From assembly GCF_014633365.1 (NCBI RefSeq), contig NC_068340.1:35166328-35230327 (forward strand): DNA of 64,000 nt, read 5' to 3'. This document shows, in pieces, positions 33,950-45,900 of the stretch. How positions within the stretch are numbered: the first letter of the stretch is position 1; the number at the start of each line of letters is the position of its first letter. The translations under genes and the position numbers were made by a program. Source of the DNA: Diospyros lotus (Eukaryota > Streptophyta > Magnoliopsida > Ericales > Ebenaceae). Below the pieces are notes generated by a model. The model saw only the letters and a program-made list of their open reading frames with translations. It was not told where the DNA came from and did not search any database.

Positions 33950-35711
33950 AGAAGAAAGAAGGGTTTCTAGGCTCTGATAAAAGAAGGCAATGATATGGCC
34001 GAGAGAGAAAATATTGCAACAATTGCAATAGCCAACAAGAAGCTGAAAAAACTCTTGTGTTCTTTCAAAATGCCTTGTATATGAACATGCATAAACCCTA
34101 AACGCTCTAGAATGGACAAATGACAGGGAGAGAGGGGACAAGGGAGAGGCATGCTGGACGCACACTGTCCTCCTCGCTCGTCCTGTTGTCATCCTCCTCA
34201 ACCACATGTCCAAAATCGTTTGCAGAAACAACAAAGAAATTGTGTCGAATCGCGACCTTTCTTCAAGAAAAAGGTTGACCGAATTCGAGGAACCGATCAA
34301 CCGGTTTTCATTGGTTAGCAATAGCCAGTTGATCGGTTCTCAACCTGTCGACCGATTTTGTCACGAGTCGATCGACCGCCTTCAAGGCCGGTCGACTGGT
34401 TTTGTCCCTTTGTCCCAAATTTTTGCAAATTTCATCTAGACTCGCCATTAACACTTAATAGCCTTTTCATTATCTCATAATGAAACCAATGCCCCCATTA
34501 AACTCTTAACGACATACCTATCGACTCTTGACAATTGCTCCAATCAATTATAAACCCATTCCATTAACTCTTTCATTAGCTTTTAATAATAATTATAGCC
34601 TTTCATCACTTAGTCAACCACTACATTCGAATATGCATGTGACCTTCTAGGTTCACCACTAAATAGCAATCGAGACGCGTCAAACACTTTGATGCCGACC
34701 AAACACTTTGGTCTACAAAAAAAATCTCTCAATCTCCTTAATATATCTTGAGAGACCTTGAGTGGCAACTAACATTATGTCAAGGCAATTACACCAGTAA
34801 TGAAGTCTTACTTCAAAAAGAACCTATTACGGTTTTCGATTCTTGTGTACTATAATTCCTCCATCAATTAACATCCCAATCGAGTGAGAGTCATGGACCA
34901 ATCAAACTCACTAACTCGATAATTATGCCAAGATCAAGCATGGTGTGATTAAAATGACACATCGAAATTCCTTCCGACATTAAAAACACATTTACAATCA
35001 TGTGCACTCTGGTCAGGAGTTTATACAATCACAATCACCATTGATCACATAGAATGTTCACCTCACGTTGGAGGTCAATGAATCCAATTGGCAATTACCT
35101 ACATCCATACGTTATTATACAAAGACCACACAATGCATATTCCCACCGTGATAACTAGGTGGTTCTTAACAACAACAAATCTCATGCATCAACATACAAG
35201 ACAATTGTGTTGACTCCGGTATAAGGACTAGTAACACAATCGAAGCCAATGACAGATCATAGATCTTCTCAGCCATGTGATCTGTCACTTGCATCACTTT
35301 CAACAAATATTCAACTAACATCTACCTACATGTCTACTATATCCATCTCATAGATTATGGCATGCAATTTACCATCATTTATCATTAGTATCTCATACTA
35401 ATCAAAGATAATAGCTCATGTGTCAGTCCATAATTGATTACTCATAATCCCCTTATGAGAAATTTAAGGATTGGGAATCATTTTAAGAAATCCTTAATCC
35501 AAAGGTCTTTGTTACATCTCCTTAACACTTAAGAATAAAATCTTCAATAGGAAATCTATGAACTCATTCATATATTAAAATTAGAGAAATATGAATGAAA
35601 ATATGACCTTAAAATATGAAAATATATTTTATTATATTTGTAAGAATTACATTATTAGTCCCATATTACAACTGTTAAATGCCATATAAATCTAGTATTA
35701 GGACACTAACA
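33950..35711 (-). mobile_element. Probable solo LTR or retrotransposon remnant
   Basis: Read on the minus strand from 35711, the sequence begins TGTTAGTGTCCTAATACTAG and runs without coding potential for about 1.7 kb, in a style typical of plant Copia LTRs, including TGAGAGACCTT-like and CTCAAGG phrases. The right limit is uncertain. No polyprotein frames (gag, protease, RT, integrase) are visible on either side, which suggests a solo LTR. The stretch 34270-34400 contains GGTCGACCGGTT-type repeats. Confidence is limited because no second LTR or target duplication was identified. Confidence 0.4.
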
Positions 35712-36815
35712 CTAACATCACGATGATCACATCTCACTCCATATATATATATATATATATAAACTGCAATTGCCTCAGGTTGTAATAGACCAACAGTAAA
35801 ACTCACATTCCAATACATGCCAGATAGTTGTTGCAACAACTCAACCCTTTACAACAGAAGATAGCAGAAAATTTCTGCATCTAAATCTCTACAATCACCT
35901 AAGGTCTTGGATAAAACAAGTTTGGATAAAAGGAAATACTTCCAGCATTAGGGGAAGATACACCTACAGTCCTCTCTCTGAAAGAGATTGATTGACCAAA
36001 ATCCCCAAGAACCGCCATGATCAAGTCACAAACAAGTAAACTTTATAATGCAGACAAACCTACAGGAAAATCCTAAAGGCATACCGACTTATTAAGCTGA
36101 CAGAATTCTTAAAAGAACTGCCCCAAATAGCCAGACCTTTTTCTTTCCAGATGAAAGAGAGGAGAGAATTACTCAATTTACCATCTATAGAAGATACAAA
36201 CTTGATTCTTCTACCATGAAACTTCCTCGTTGCCTCAGGCAGAACGATGCTCAAAATTCAACAATACTGGTGCTCTGTGACCACATACCTCATAGTGTCC
36301 TAACGCCTATCACACACTTCAAGGTACATGATCAGCTTCTAAAGCATGTAACAGAGTTACAAACACAAACTAAGAATTTATTTTGCACTAAATTCTACTT
36401 CTTTCTCCTTTTGCTCACTATATCGGAGTTAAAGAAGGGTAAGTCATAAAAAAAAATCACCAAGGGGATACAGTTGCTAAAGATGGAACTGACATAGAAT
36501 TGAACTAGCATCCAGGCGAGACAGACGAAAATCATCGTAATTACTTTACATACTTGCTAACAGAACACAAAAATTACAAGTTCCACAAAAACATCTTCAA
36601 CACAACAACAGAAAACCTGGGAAAAGACCCCAATACCTGTCAACTTTAAAGATCTAATAGTCAAAACAAAAATAAAATACACTTAAAAAGAAAAAGATAA
36701 AACAGGAAATGGTTTCAAATTCATTTACACATATTACGCACATAACATGAAAGTTGAGAAGATCGAGGGTATCCGAATTTGCACAAACGCTTACCGACGC
36801 GAATTTGAGCACCAC
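35712..36815. other. Intergenic sequence downstream of the PH-domain gene
   Basis: Contains a TA microsatellite (35740-35760). The part nearest 36815 would be the 3' untranslated region of the PH-domain gene on the minus strand. No other gene is seen. Confidence 0.45.
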
Positions 36816-37247
36816 CTATTGCTTGCTATCGTAATCGACGATCTCGTTGTCGGTGACGGATCTGGAGTGCTGGACAATAGAGCGTCCGATGGAGTTGATC
36901 CAGTCCTCCTTCTCCTTGTCGGAATCGGCGATGAAGTACATGGTCTCGGACCGAGTGGAGAGCTCGAAGGCGAACTGCTTGTTGAGGACGTCCTCCGCGC
37001 CCTTGACGGTGAGGCAGGTGGCCACTGGGATGACGCCGCGTGGCCGAGAGGCGCGCGTGACGGTGGATTCCTTGAACCAGAAGAGCTTGCCTTGCTTGAG
37101 CACGAACCAGCGGCGACGCCATGTCTTGATGTACTGGCCTTGCTTGGTGAGCCATCCAGCTCGCTCCGGGCCCGACCAGAACTCCACGCCCTCGTAGTCG
37201 TCGGCTGATTGGGCCCCGCCCATAGCCGCTCGCCACAGGCTCGCCAT
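36816..37247 (-). CDS. PH-domain protein of the AtPH1 type
   Basis: A single-exon gene of 143 residues, the usual length for plant PH1 proteins (about 145). Nearly the whole protein is one pleckstrin-homology domain (about 28-130). The first strand reads GWLTKQGQYIKTWRRRWFVL, with the basic KTWRRRWF loop that in PH domains contacts phosphoinositide headgroups. The last helix holds the invariant Trp in EKEDWINSIGRSIVQHSRSV. Arabidopsis PH1 binds PI3P on late endosomes; that is family knowledge and not visible here. The start is taken as the Met of MASLWRAAMGG because homologues begin there. The frame stays open 40 codons further upstream to 37367, but that part is Ser-rich and leader-like. The coding region is GC-rich, so several antisense and +1 frames are also open. 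Confidence 0.92.
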   Translation of the reverse strand: MASLWRAAMGGAQSADDYEGVEFWSGPERAGWLTKQGQYIKTWRRRWFVLKQGKLFWFKESTVTRASRPRGVIPVATCLTVKGAEDVLNKQFAFELSTRSETMYFIADSDKEKEDWINSIGRSIVQHSRSVTDNEIVDYDSKQ

Positions 37248-38360
37248 CGCCCGTCGATTTCGATCTGAAGACGAGAGAGAGATCAGAGAGAGAGATGGGG
37301 CAGAGGACGAAGAAGATTCTCTGCGTCGCGTTGCTTGATTTGGATTGGTTTTATTGTATCGCTTCACAGGCAGTATTACAAGAAATTACACTTTGCTCCC
37401 ATAGTTTGTTCAAAAATCACATATACTCATCTCATTGTTTAAAAAAAAACTAAATATTTTCATGTTTTTATGATTTTATTTAATGGTTTTAATTTTGGAA
37501 AGAAGAGCATAAGTTTTTAAATTAGTTACAATTTTAACCCACGAGTTAAATTGAATTCTGGGCATGTACTTTTGCATAGATGGCATGCCACGTGACAATT
37601 TTAAATAGAACCCACGCTGACTCAAAAAAAAAAAATCATATGGATTTAACAGCAGTTAAATTCCATATGGGTTTAGGGTTTAAATCAAGAAGAGTCGAAG
37701 CGAATGAGGAAAACGGAAAAATGACAACGCGAAAAACAATCAGAAATCAATATGACATCAAAAACGAAACAATCAAATGACAAAGACGTTGGAAACGAAG
37801 AGCACGAGGTAAAAAAAGAAATCGACGATTTTGAAAAAGATTTACAGAGCTCGCATACAACATATTTCTTAACACAATAGAGGAAGGAAACACAAAGTGT
37901 AAGTTTGAGCAAGAGTCCAATCAAGTTTGTTGTCTTTTGTTTTTTTTTACTTTTATTTGATCGAACTTCTCGTCATTTTTTTTTTTTTTAATTTTGTCTG
38001 ATCAGACTTCTCGTCATTTTTTATTTCGTCCAATCGGACTTTTTCGTGAGTCCGATCGAACTTATCGTCTTTTAACCCATACTTTTAATCCATATGGACT
38101 ATTAAAAATCAAATCTGAAGTTGAAACCCTAAACCTTATTTTGATATCAAGAATATGCGACTTTAAGATGAAGGCGAACTGAGAAGAAGCGAAGAATAAT
38201 CGGAGGCCGATGGATGTCGAAGAGAAAGCAATCAAAGGATGAAGATGTCGAGGACGAATAAGACGAGGCGGAGAAAGAAATCGACGTTTTGAAATAGATT
38301 TGCAGAGCTTCCAAACAACACAATAACCAAAGGAAGTCGTAAAGAAAGTCAAGATTGTAC

Positions 38361-39092
38361 TTAAAACGCCCAAACAAATCCACACAAGTCGACTTTCTTA
38401 TCAACCTCAACATTCATCTTCTCTTCGATGGTAAGTAGCATAAAGTAATATAAACTTTGACTATATATGTACGTTTTCCAAGGGAACGACATAAAGGATT
38501 CTAAATCCTTCAATAAGCTCCAATGGAAATCTTCTACACTTACTCGCTCGTCATGACCCATTAATAATATGTTGATCACGACGAGATATTTCATCTTCAA
38601 CACATCATCTTTATCGAGGTATGCCTTTGTATCGAATAGTTCTTTTATGTTGTCAAGATATACGACATCTTTATGTGAGAATAAATAGACTCGTAAGCTA
38701 CTATTCTCATCAAGTCTCACTTACAAGATTTTCCTTTCAATATGGGCAAATCGAAGTCCAGTCATGAGAATGAACTCTTGTTTCCTATATTTACATGACA
38801 TGCTGCCCAACTCAAACCACATCTCATCGAGATAGGTATTGGGAATTTTCACATATCTCAAAAGCACTTGATGAATCAATTGTAGTGCAGTAACTTGGGA
38901 GAAGTGGGGTATCAGTATGAAATGTCCTAGTAGGCCTCGGACGAAATCCTCTAACACATCATACTTCACAAGGGTCTCACGAACAGGGGCAAGAGTTTTT
39001 ATGCAACAGTGAGTAATTGCCCGTGTACTAGGTGGTAGTACCCGGCTATTATGGATATAAGTAAATGTTTGTTTTTTCTTATGGGCATCAAT
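38361..39092 (-). pseudogene. DUF1985-like segment of a Ulp1-type MULE gene, decayed
   Basis: On the minus strand an acceptor-like TTTTTTATAG is followed from about 39092 by an open frame: IDAHKKKQTFTYIHNSR, later CKYRKQEFILMTGLRFAH. It stops at TAA (38721-38723), whose context TTGTAAGTGAG could also be a splice donor. The same frame is open again to 38361 with VEDFHWSLLKDLESFMSFPW. In DUF1985 proteins a stretch like FSRQEFALVTGL is followed by a segment like LELVEDLDAFNSYPWG, so order and spacing fit. DUF1985 occurs mainly in transposon-borne Ulp1 peptidase genes (Kaonashi-type MULEs). No Ulp1 catalytic part was found, so this is a fragment. Confidence 0.5.
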
Positions 39093-39359
39093 CTATAAAA
39101 AATAATACAAAATTAAACAAATTAAATGCGAAATAAACAAAATTCAACTAAACAAGATAGACGATTGAAGAGTTCGATTGGACTTTTTTTTTATTTTTTT
39201 TAGTGGATTTTTTTTTTTTTTTTTTTTGAAAGTAAGGATTTAAGATTTTGTTTAAATGTTTTTGTGAAAACACAATACTATTTTTAAGAATCCGATCGGA
39301 CTCTTCAATCGTCTATCTTCAAGAGTTCGAATGACAATACCGTTTGGATCTAAAAAAGT

Positions 39360-39720
39360 CCGAACAAGAGTCCAATCGGACTAATTAAGAGTTTGATTGG
39401 CATTTTCATCGGACTCTTTCATATTCAAACGATACTGTCATTCAGACTCTTGATGATAAATAATTGAAAAGTTCGATCAAGAGTCTGATCCGACTTATTA
39501 AGAGTCCGATTGATTTTTTCATCAAACATTTTCATATTCAAACGGTATTGTCATTTGGACTCTTGATGATGGACCATTGAAAAGTCTGATCAAGAGTCCA
39601 ATTGGACTAATTAAGAGTCCGATTGACCTTTTCATTAGACTCTTTTAGATTTAAACGGTATTATTATTAAGACTCTTAATGATAGACGATTAAAGAGTCT
39701 GATCTGATTATCAAAAAAAC
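39360..39720. repeat. 113-bp tandem repeat, about three copies
   Basis: CAAACG (TAAACG in the last copy) marks successive units at 39426, 39539 and 39652, an exact 113-bp step. Each unit includes GACTCTTGATGAT, an AAGAGTC.GATC..ACT element and CATTTTCAT-type spacers. Related GAGTCCGATCGGACTC-like palindromic phrases continue in degraded form to about 40600. Confidence 0.65.
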
Positions 39721-41075
39721 GGTGTTGTGTTTCATGAGTCTCACCCAGGAATTCTCAAAAACACTTCAACAAAAGCTTAAATCCTCACTTTCAAAATAAT
39801 AAAAAAAAAAATTTGCTAACAAACAATTTCACAAAAAGTTTGATCGGACTCTTGTTCGGACTCTTTCAAAGAAAACAATGAAAGAAAAATAGCAATACAA
39901 AATTTAACAAATTAATCGAAAGAGAAAAAAAACCACTAAAAAAAGTTTGATCGGATTCTTAATCAGTTTCATCAACCTCTTGTTTGGACTCTTTAAAAAA
40001 AAAAAACAATGAAAGAAAAACAACAATACAAAATTTAACAAATTAATCAAAAGAATAAAAATAATCCACTAAAAAGAGTCCAATTAAGAGTCCAATCGAA
40101 CTCTTTTTCAAACTCTTTTGAATCCAAAGGGTTTTGTCATCAGACTTTTGAAGATCAAAACGATTGAAAAGTCCAATTGAGAGTTTGATTGAAATGCTAT
40201 CATTTGTATCTTCAAGAGTTCGATCAAGAGATCGATTGCAATGAAGAGTCTGATTTATTTCCTTATTTTTGGCTTTCATGTTCATCCACAAATTCTCAAT
40301 AACACTCTAACAAAAACAACTTGACAACAAGTTTGATCGAACTCTTCATTAGATTCCGATCAAGAGATCGATAGCAATGAATAGTCTGATTCATTTATGT
40401 ATTTTGGGTTTCATTAGTTATATCCACAAATGCTAAAAAACACTTCAACTAAAACATATTATGTATTTTGGGTTTCATGGGTTTCATCCCCAAATGCTCA
40501 AAAACACTTCAACAAAAGCCTAAAATCTCATCCTAAACTTCATTTTCAAAGAAAAAAATATAAAAATAAAGCATACGAATCTAATCGGACTCATAGGACA
40601 AAGAGTTCGATTCATTTCCATACCCACGAGTTATTGTTCAAACTTAAACATTGACAATAAGTCACTTACGTTTTGTTTCCTTCGTTCTTCAATTGCTTCA
40701 CTTTCGACGTCGTTCTCGGCCTCCAATTACTCTTCCCGTTTTTCCTCTTCGCTTCGACTCTTCCTGATCTAAAATTAGGGTTTCAATTTTCGATTCCATA
40801 CCACAGTTAAACCCATATGATTTTATTTATTTTTTCTTTTTTTCTTGAGTCAGCATAGGTCCCACTTAAAATTGTCATGCGGCGTGCCACTAGTGCAAAG
40901 GCACACGCATGGGGATCCAATTTAGTACGTGAGCTAAAATTGTAACTAATTTTAAAAATTGAGCTCTTTTTACCAAATTAAAACCATTGAATAAAATTCT
41001 AAAAATATAAAAACTTTTAACTTTTTGGTGCTAATAGCTCTGAAAAAAATGGCATATGAACAATGATTTTTTTTC

Positions 41076-41963
41076 TTTTTGTTAGGTATATATGATCAGT
41101 AATTTGTGCGGATGTAAAGGAACATCAACAATAAATGATAGGCTAAAAATAAAAAATTAACGTCTTGTAATATTTATAATTATAATAAATTTTATCTCGA
41201 TTGATAAAGTTCTAAAATGATCAAATCAAAACTAGTTGTGAGATGAATAAAAGTAAAAAAAAATTATGAGTATAATATAATGTGTAAAGAATATATAAAG
41301 GATAAGGATATTTGGTTCCAATCAAATCATATACTAATTAGTTGACCATTACATTTACATACATGCTTTGACATCCTTTAGCATTTGGTGAAAAAGACAC
41401 CACCCCCCGCCTATGTGTTTTCAGAAATAGTGTCCACTTCCTTTATTGTTAACAAATCACTTTCAATTAATTATTTTACCCTTATTTTTAAACCAACTTC
41501 AGCTTTTTCTTTCATATTTTTGCTATTTTGTATTCTATTCCTTATCTTTTTCATGTTGATTATTTTTTTCTCTATATTTTATTTTTCTCTCTCTTTTCTT
41601 GTTCCATAACGACTTTAATCTATATATATATATATATATATATCATTATCGATATTTATTTTTTGTATCTTTGTTTAAAAAAAATGTCTTTTATCTTTGA
41701 AAGAACTTGTCACCATAGTGGTGGCCAATGTTTGTCATTATTAGTTTTTTATTTTTATCTAATTATTATAGTGTCTAAAGAGAGAATTGGGATTTTAAAA
41801 AAAATTAATGATCGTTATTTGACAGTTGAAGATTTAGTGTTACAGTATGTAATATCAAAGAAAATAGATGATATTTCTAAAAATATAGGAATTGGGTTCC
41901 CTTCACCAAATTATGGGGGTACCACGTAAAATTTTTACCCAAGTAAATTAGGAATTCTTTAGA
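41076..41963. other. AT-rich intergenic sequence
   Basis: No gene is visible. A TA microsatellite lies at 41622-41643. The open frames at 41385-41929 are AT-driven and rich in Phe, Ile and Tyr, with no family resemblance. Confidence 0.5.
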
Positions 41964-42856
41964 GGTAAATTTCACCATCTACCCTTCAATTTTGGTAAAA
42001 TTGCACCAAGTATCTTTATTTTTTAAAAACTAACATAAATCTCCCTTGACTTTTATCACCATTCACTTTTCCCTCTGTCCTTAACTAACAGTAGTTAATA
42101 TTTTTTAAATTCCAAAAATATATTTCTTTTATATCGTAAGGTCTCTACAGTATAATTACAAAAAATAAAAAATAAATAATTATAAACAATGGGTAGTAAA
42201 GTTGCCGACCATTATTATCTTTACTAAAATAGAATTTGTAAGAACTCTCATCGATTACAAATTTAAAAGTCCCCGTCATGGCTAATAGGAATGTTTGACC
42301 TAATTTGCTAAATCGCCATTTGTTGTGAGAAAATTTTATCGATTGTTTTAAGGTTTTTTTAGTTTGTCAAAGTGTAAAAGAGAGATTTTGTTAGTTAATA
42401 TAATAAATAATTTTTTTTAATCAAAAAAATATGAATTAAATATTTATTTTTATCATTAAATATTGTCATCCCGTCCAATTCCAATTGATTTATTTGTCAT
42501 TATTGTCCTTATAGTCAAATTACCCGATGTTAAACCCATCTTAATGGTTTAGGAAACTTTTTTCATTGTGGTGAATTTTTATATTATTACGATAATTTAA
42601 AACTCTAATGTTGTTTGTAAGATAATAATGGGATTTTGTTGAAATAAATTAATTATCGATGACAAACTATTAAGTGCAAGAGAGAGAGAGTGTTAAGGAA
42701 AGAGAAAAAAAAATAAAAAAGAATGATTTAAAAATAGGATCAAAATAGATAGGTTTTGTATTATATTAAAGTTAAAAGAAAAATTATATTATTTTAAGAA
42801 TATAAAAATACTCGATACAATTTCGCCAAACTTGGGGAATGCTGGAGAAATTTACC
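41964..42856. mobile_element. TIR element (MULE-like MITE) upstream of the clathrin light chain gene
   Basis: The left end GGTAAATTTCACCATCTACC pairs with the reverse complement of the right end GGTAAATTTCTCCAGCATTC. Similarity continues inward (CAATTTTGG..AAATTGCACCAAGTA against CAAGTTTGG..AAATTGTATCGAGTA), giving a TIR of about 55 bp. No coding capacity was seen. The target duplication is not clear. The right end stops about 45 bp before a TATA-like box and 114 bp before the clathrin light chain start codon. Confidence 0.6.
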
Positions 42857-42900
42857 CATTTTTTTAAAAATGGCCCAAGCCGACCGGCTTGAATCGTGGC

Positions 42901-42910
42901 CTATATATTA
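42901..42910 (+). promoter_or_regulatory. TATA-like box of the clathrin light chain gene
   Basis: CTATATATTA lies 60 bp upstream of the start codon in a GC-rich context. If used, transcription starts near 42935, which excludes the short upstream ATG frame at 42870 from the mRNA. Confidence 0.45.
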
Positions 42911-42969
42911 ACCGGCTTGGGGTCAGTCGCCGAAGATATTTAGTCCGGAGAAAGATTGGGCGAGATTTT

Positions 42970-45900
42970 ATGGCGTCTTCGTTGACGGACTCGTCCGACC
43001 AACTCGATCACGAATCACTGGCCGCCGCTTCGACTCGGCCATTCGACGACGACGGGTTCCTTGGATACGACCTTCGTCTGTCTTCCCAGCGCTTTGATTC
43101 CTTCTCGAACTTCGCTGACTCTGAGTCCGTCAAGGACTCGGCCGTTAACGAGTCACCGCTTTTCACTTCCCAGCCGATCCCCGACACTCCGTCTCCGCCG
43201 CCGATCTACATCTCCACGGGTGGATTCTCGCCCGATCCGGCGGAATTCTCCTCGTTCTCGCCGGAAGGAGACGGAAAGGAGTTCGATGGTTCCTATGCGG
43301 CGTCCGACGGGCCGATTCTGCCGCCTCCGGGGGAGATGGAGCACGATGAGGGCTTTGCTCTCGGAGAATGGAGGAGGTTAGGCCTTTCTGTTAATTTTTC
43401 TTGCTTTGCAATATGGTTCTTATTGTCGATCATTGAAATTTAGTAGGATAGGGTTCCTTTTTCATTTCACTGATGTTTTCTGGAATGATAATTCTTGTTA
43501 GTCTGGTATCTCACTTCCGCCGGAGGATTTCCAAGTTCCAACTGCCCTGAGTTGGATATGTTTGATTGTAAATGCGCAGATGTTGCAATTTGGCCTTCCT
43601 GCATTTCAAAAGTAAAATAACTTCCTTGTGGTAACTTTGCATTTTTGAAAAAAAGAAAGAAAGGAAATTGATACATGTTGGTAAAAGGGGGCACCAATGC
43701 ACTCCCTTGAAATGCTCTATATGTGCTTACGGTAAGATGAGTGGAGTCCAGTTGAAACATCTTTCAGGCTTTGTTTGGGAGAGACTGTTATGGCGTGGAA
43801 GCAAAATGAAAAAGATGGGAATAGAGATGTAAAATATTTTCTTTTTGTTTGGGAAAGTAATGGATGGGAAGTAATGTAAAATAATGTAAAACATTTTCTC
43901 CTTGTTTTAGAGAGTAGTGAAAATGGATGGAATGAAAAATATTAAACAATAAATAACAATTAGTATTCTCTTAACAGAAAGATAAAAGAGTCTTGTAAGT
44001 TAAAAGGAAATTTAAACTTTTATGAAATTATTAAGGTTAATGTTGTTGACAGAGAAAAAAATTTCATCGTGAAAAGTTCCATTCCATCCATTCTTAGGAC
44101 TTTGTATTAGAATGGATGGCAAGTGTTTTCATTAATTTTCATTCCATTCCACTATTATTCTCTTCCCCAAATGAGAAGAACCATATTTCACCCATTTCCT
44201 TCCATCTCACTCTCTGAAACACTCTTAAATCTAAAAGATAAGTTTTATCAAGCTATGGAACTAGTTTTGTTGTATGTCATAAAATATTGAACAGTTGAGT
44301 ACTATTCAAGCGCAAAATATAAGTGCAACTAATATGAAAATGTTATTATGGATGTTCAGCTATATAACAAAAGATAGTACTACAAACGAGGTTATCTATA
44401 ATAATGGTTGGAGTAGCTCATACTAAAGATAAAATGTGCAAGATGTGATTAATATATTTTGAGCATGGGAGAAGGACTCAATTATGAAGAGAGTGGATGG
44501 AACGTAAAGGTGGAGATGATGTGTGAGATAGAACTTGCATGACATGAAATATAATAGCCTTAGAGAAGATATGGTTATAGGTAGAGATGATACGTTAATT
44601 AGAATCTATGTAGTGAACTTCACCTAATGGTACAAAGGCTTGGTGTGTTATTGTTATACAATGTCAATATAGATGCTTATAGGAAGATTTTGGAGTGAAA
44701 TGCCAAATTATTTCTAATTGCTTATGTTCCAAACATAGCCATGTCATGAGTTAAGATTTTTAAGTTCATTATTAAAATTTAGATCAGTGACACCGTTGAT
44801 TTGGTGTATCTGAAGAGTGTTCAACTCCTTATGCTTCTAGTGTAGCTTTAACCACTAGACCTGAACTGAGGTAAAACTATTTTTTATGCTCTTAGCAGGT
44901 TCTCATGTTGCTTCATGAAATTTTCAGGCAAAATGCTATCCGACTTGAGGAGAAAGAGAAGATAGAGAAAGAACTCTTGGGCCAAATTATTACTGAAGCA
45001 GAGGACTACAAGGTGGACTTCTACAGGAGAAGAAAAGCCAGCTGTGAAATCAACAAAGCCACTAACAGGGAAAAGGAGAAGGTGAGAATTGAGATTTTTA
45101 ATTTTTGTCACATACTTTTAGCTTGGCCTGATATCTATTCTTGACCTTTATATAACATTTCTCATACACCTTCTTCTTCATAATACCATTATAAGTGTTT
45201 CTATGACATGATTGTAAAAGTGGTAAATTCCCTTCTTATCTATGAATAACCTATACCTGTTTGAGTTCCTCATTTTATGAACTTTGCATATTATTCTGGT
45301 TCAATAGCCATGCAGTTGAAACATATGGTTTATGGAGAAGTTTTATATTTAAAAGCATTTAGAGTCAATTGAAGCTGAGTGAACAGTTCTCAAAAAGGTG
45401 AAGGCGGCCTTAAAAGGCTATTCTGCCTGATACTTGGACATCCCCATATGGGTTAAAAGATGTCTAGAGTGTGGTGATACTAATCCATCTGCTAGGACAC
45501 CGATGGGTATGTAACTTCGTATGCAAACAGAAAGGCTAAGAACTTTGTATATTATTCTATCAACTAGGGGTGGGTGGGTTTGGAAGAGGCTGCTGGAAAT
45601 ACAATATGTGAGGCAAAGCAATACAAACTGATGTGCTTGTTTGACTCCATGCTTTAAGTGGTATCTTTAGCATGTTTTGTTTGAAATTATTTATGCAGGA
45701 CATAACAGAACAGAAAGTTGTCAAGGCTACCTATAACACTAGTTGTTTACCTGAAGGGTATCACCATGCTCTGTAATAGTAATTCATACTCGCTAAATGC
45801 CGTACTTCATCAATTCATCTTAATTTGATGCAATTTTTGGTTCATTAGAATTGTGAACCCTCAAATGAATCTATAATGTTGCATTAAGGCACCCGAATCC

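Larger units (their letters stand above)
37390..41075. mobile_element. Mutator-like element with long TIRs and a decayed DUF1985-like gene
   Basis: About 37430-37710 and the reverse complement of about 40735-41045 align over roughly 270 bp. Shared blocks include TTAGTTACAATTTTA, ATGACAATTTTAA (GTGACAATTTTAA on the other arm), TGCTGACTCAA, AATCATATGG and AAGAGTCGAAGCGAA. The outer edges are less certain. Very long TIRs are typical of MULEs. The interior has a DUF1985-like segment (38361-39092, minus strand) and a 113-bp tandem repeat. The left edge is about 140-180 bp from the start codon of the PH-domain gene, on its promoter side. No target duplication was resolved. Confidence 0.7.

Noticed and set aside
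36826..37236. Alternative open frames on both strands across the PH-domain gene
   Set aside because: The 36816-37247 minus frame carries the PH domain; the others are shadows caused by GC-rich codons without stops.
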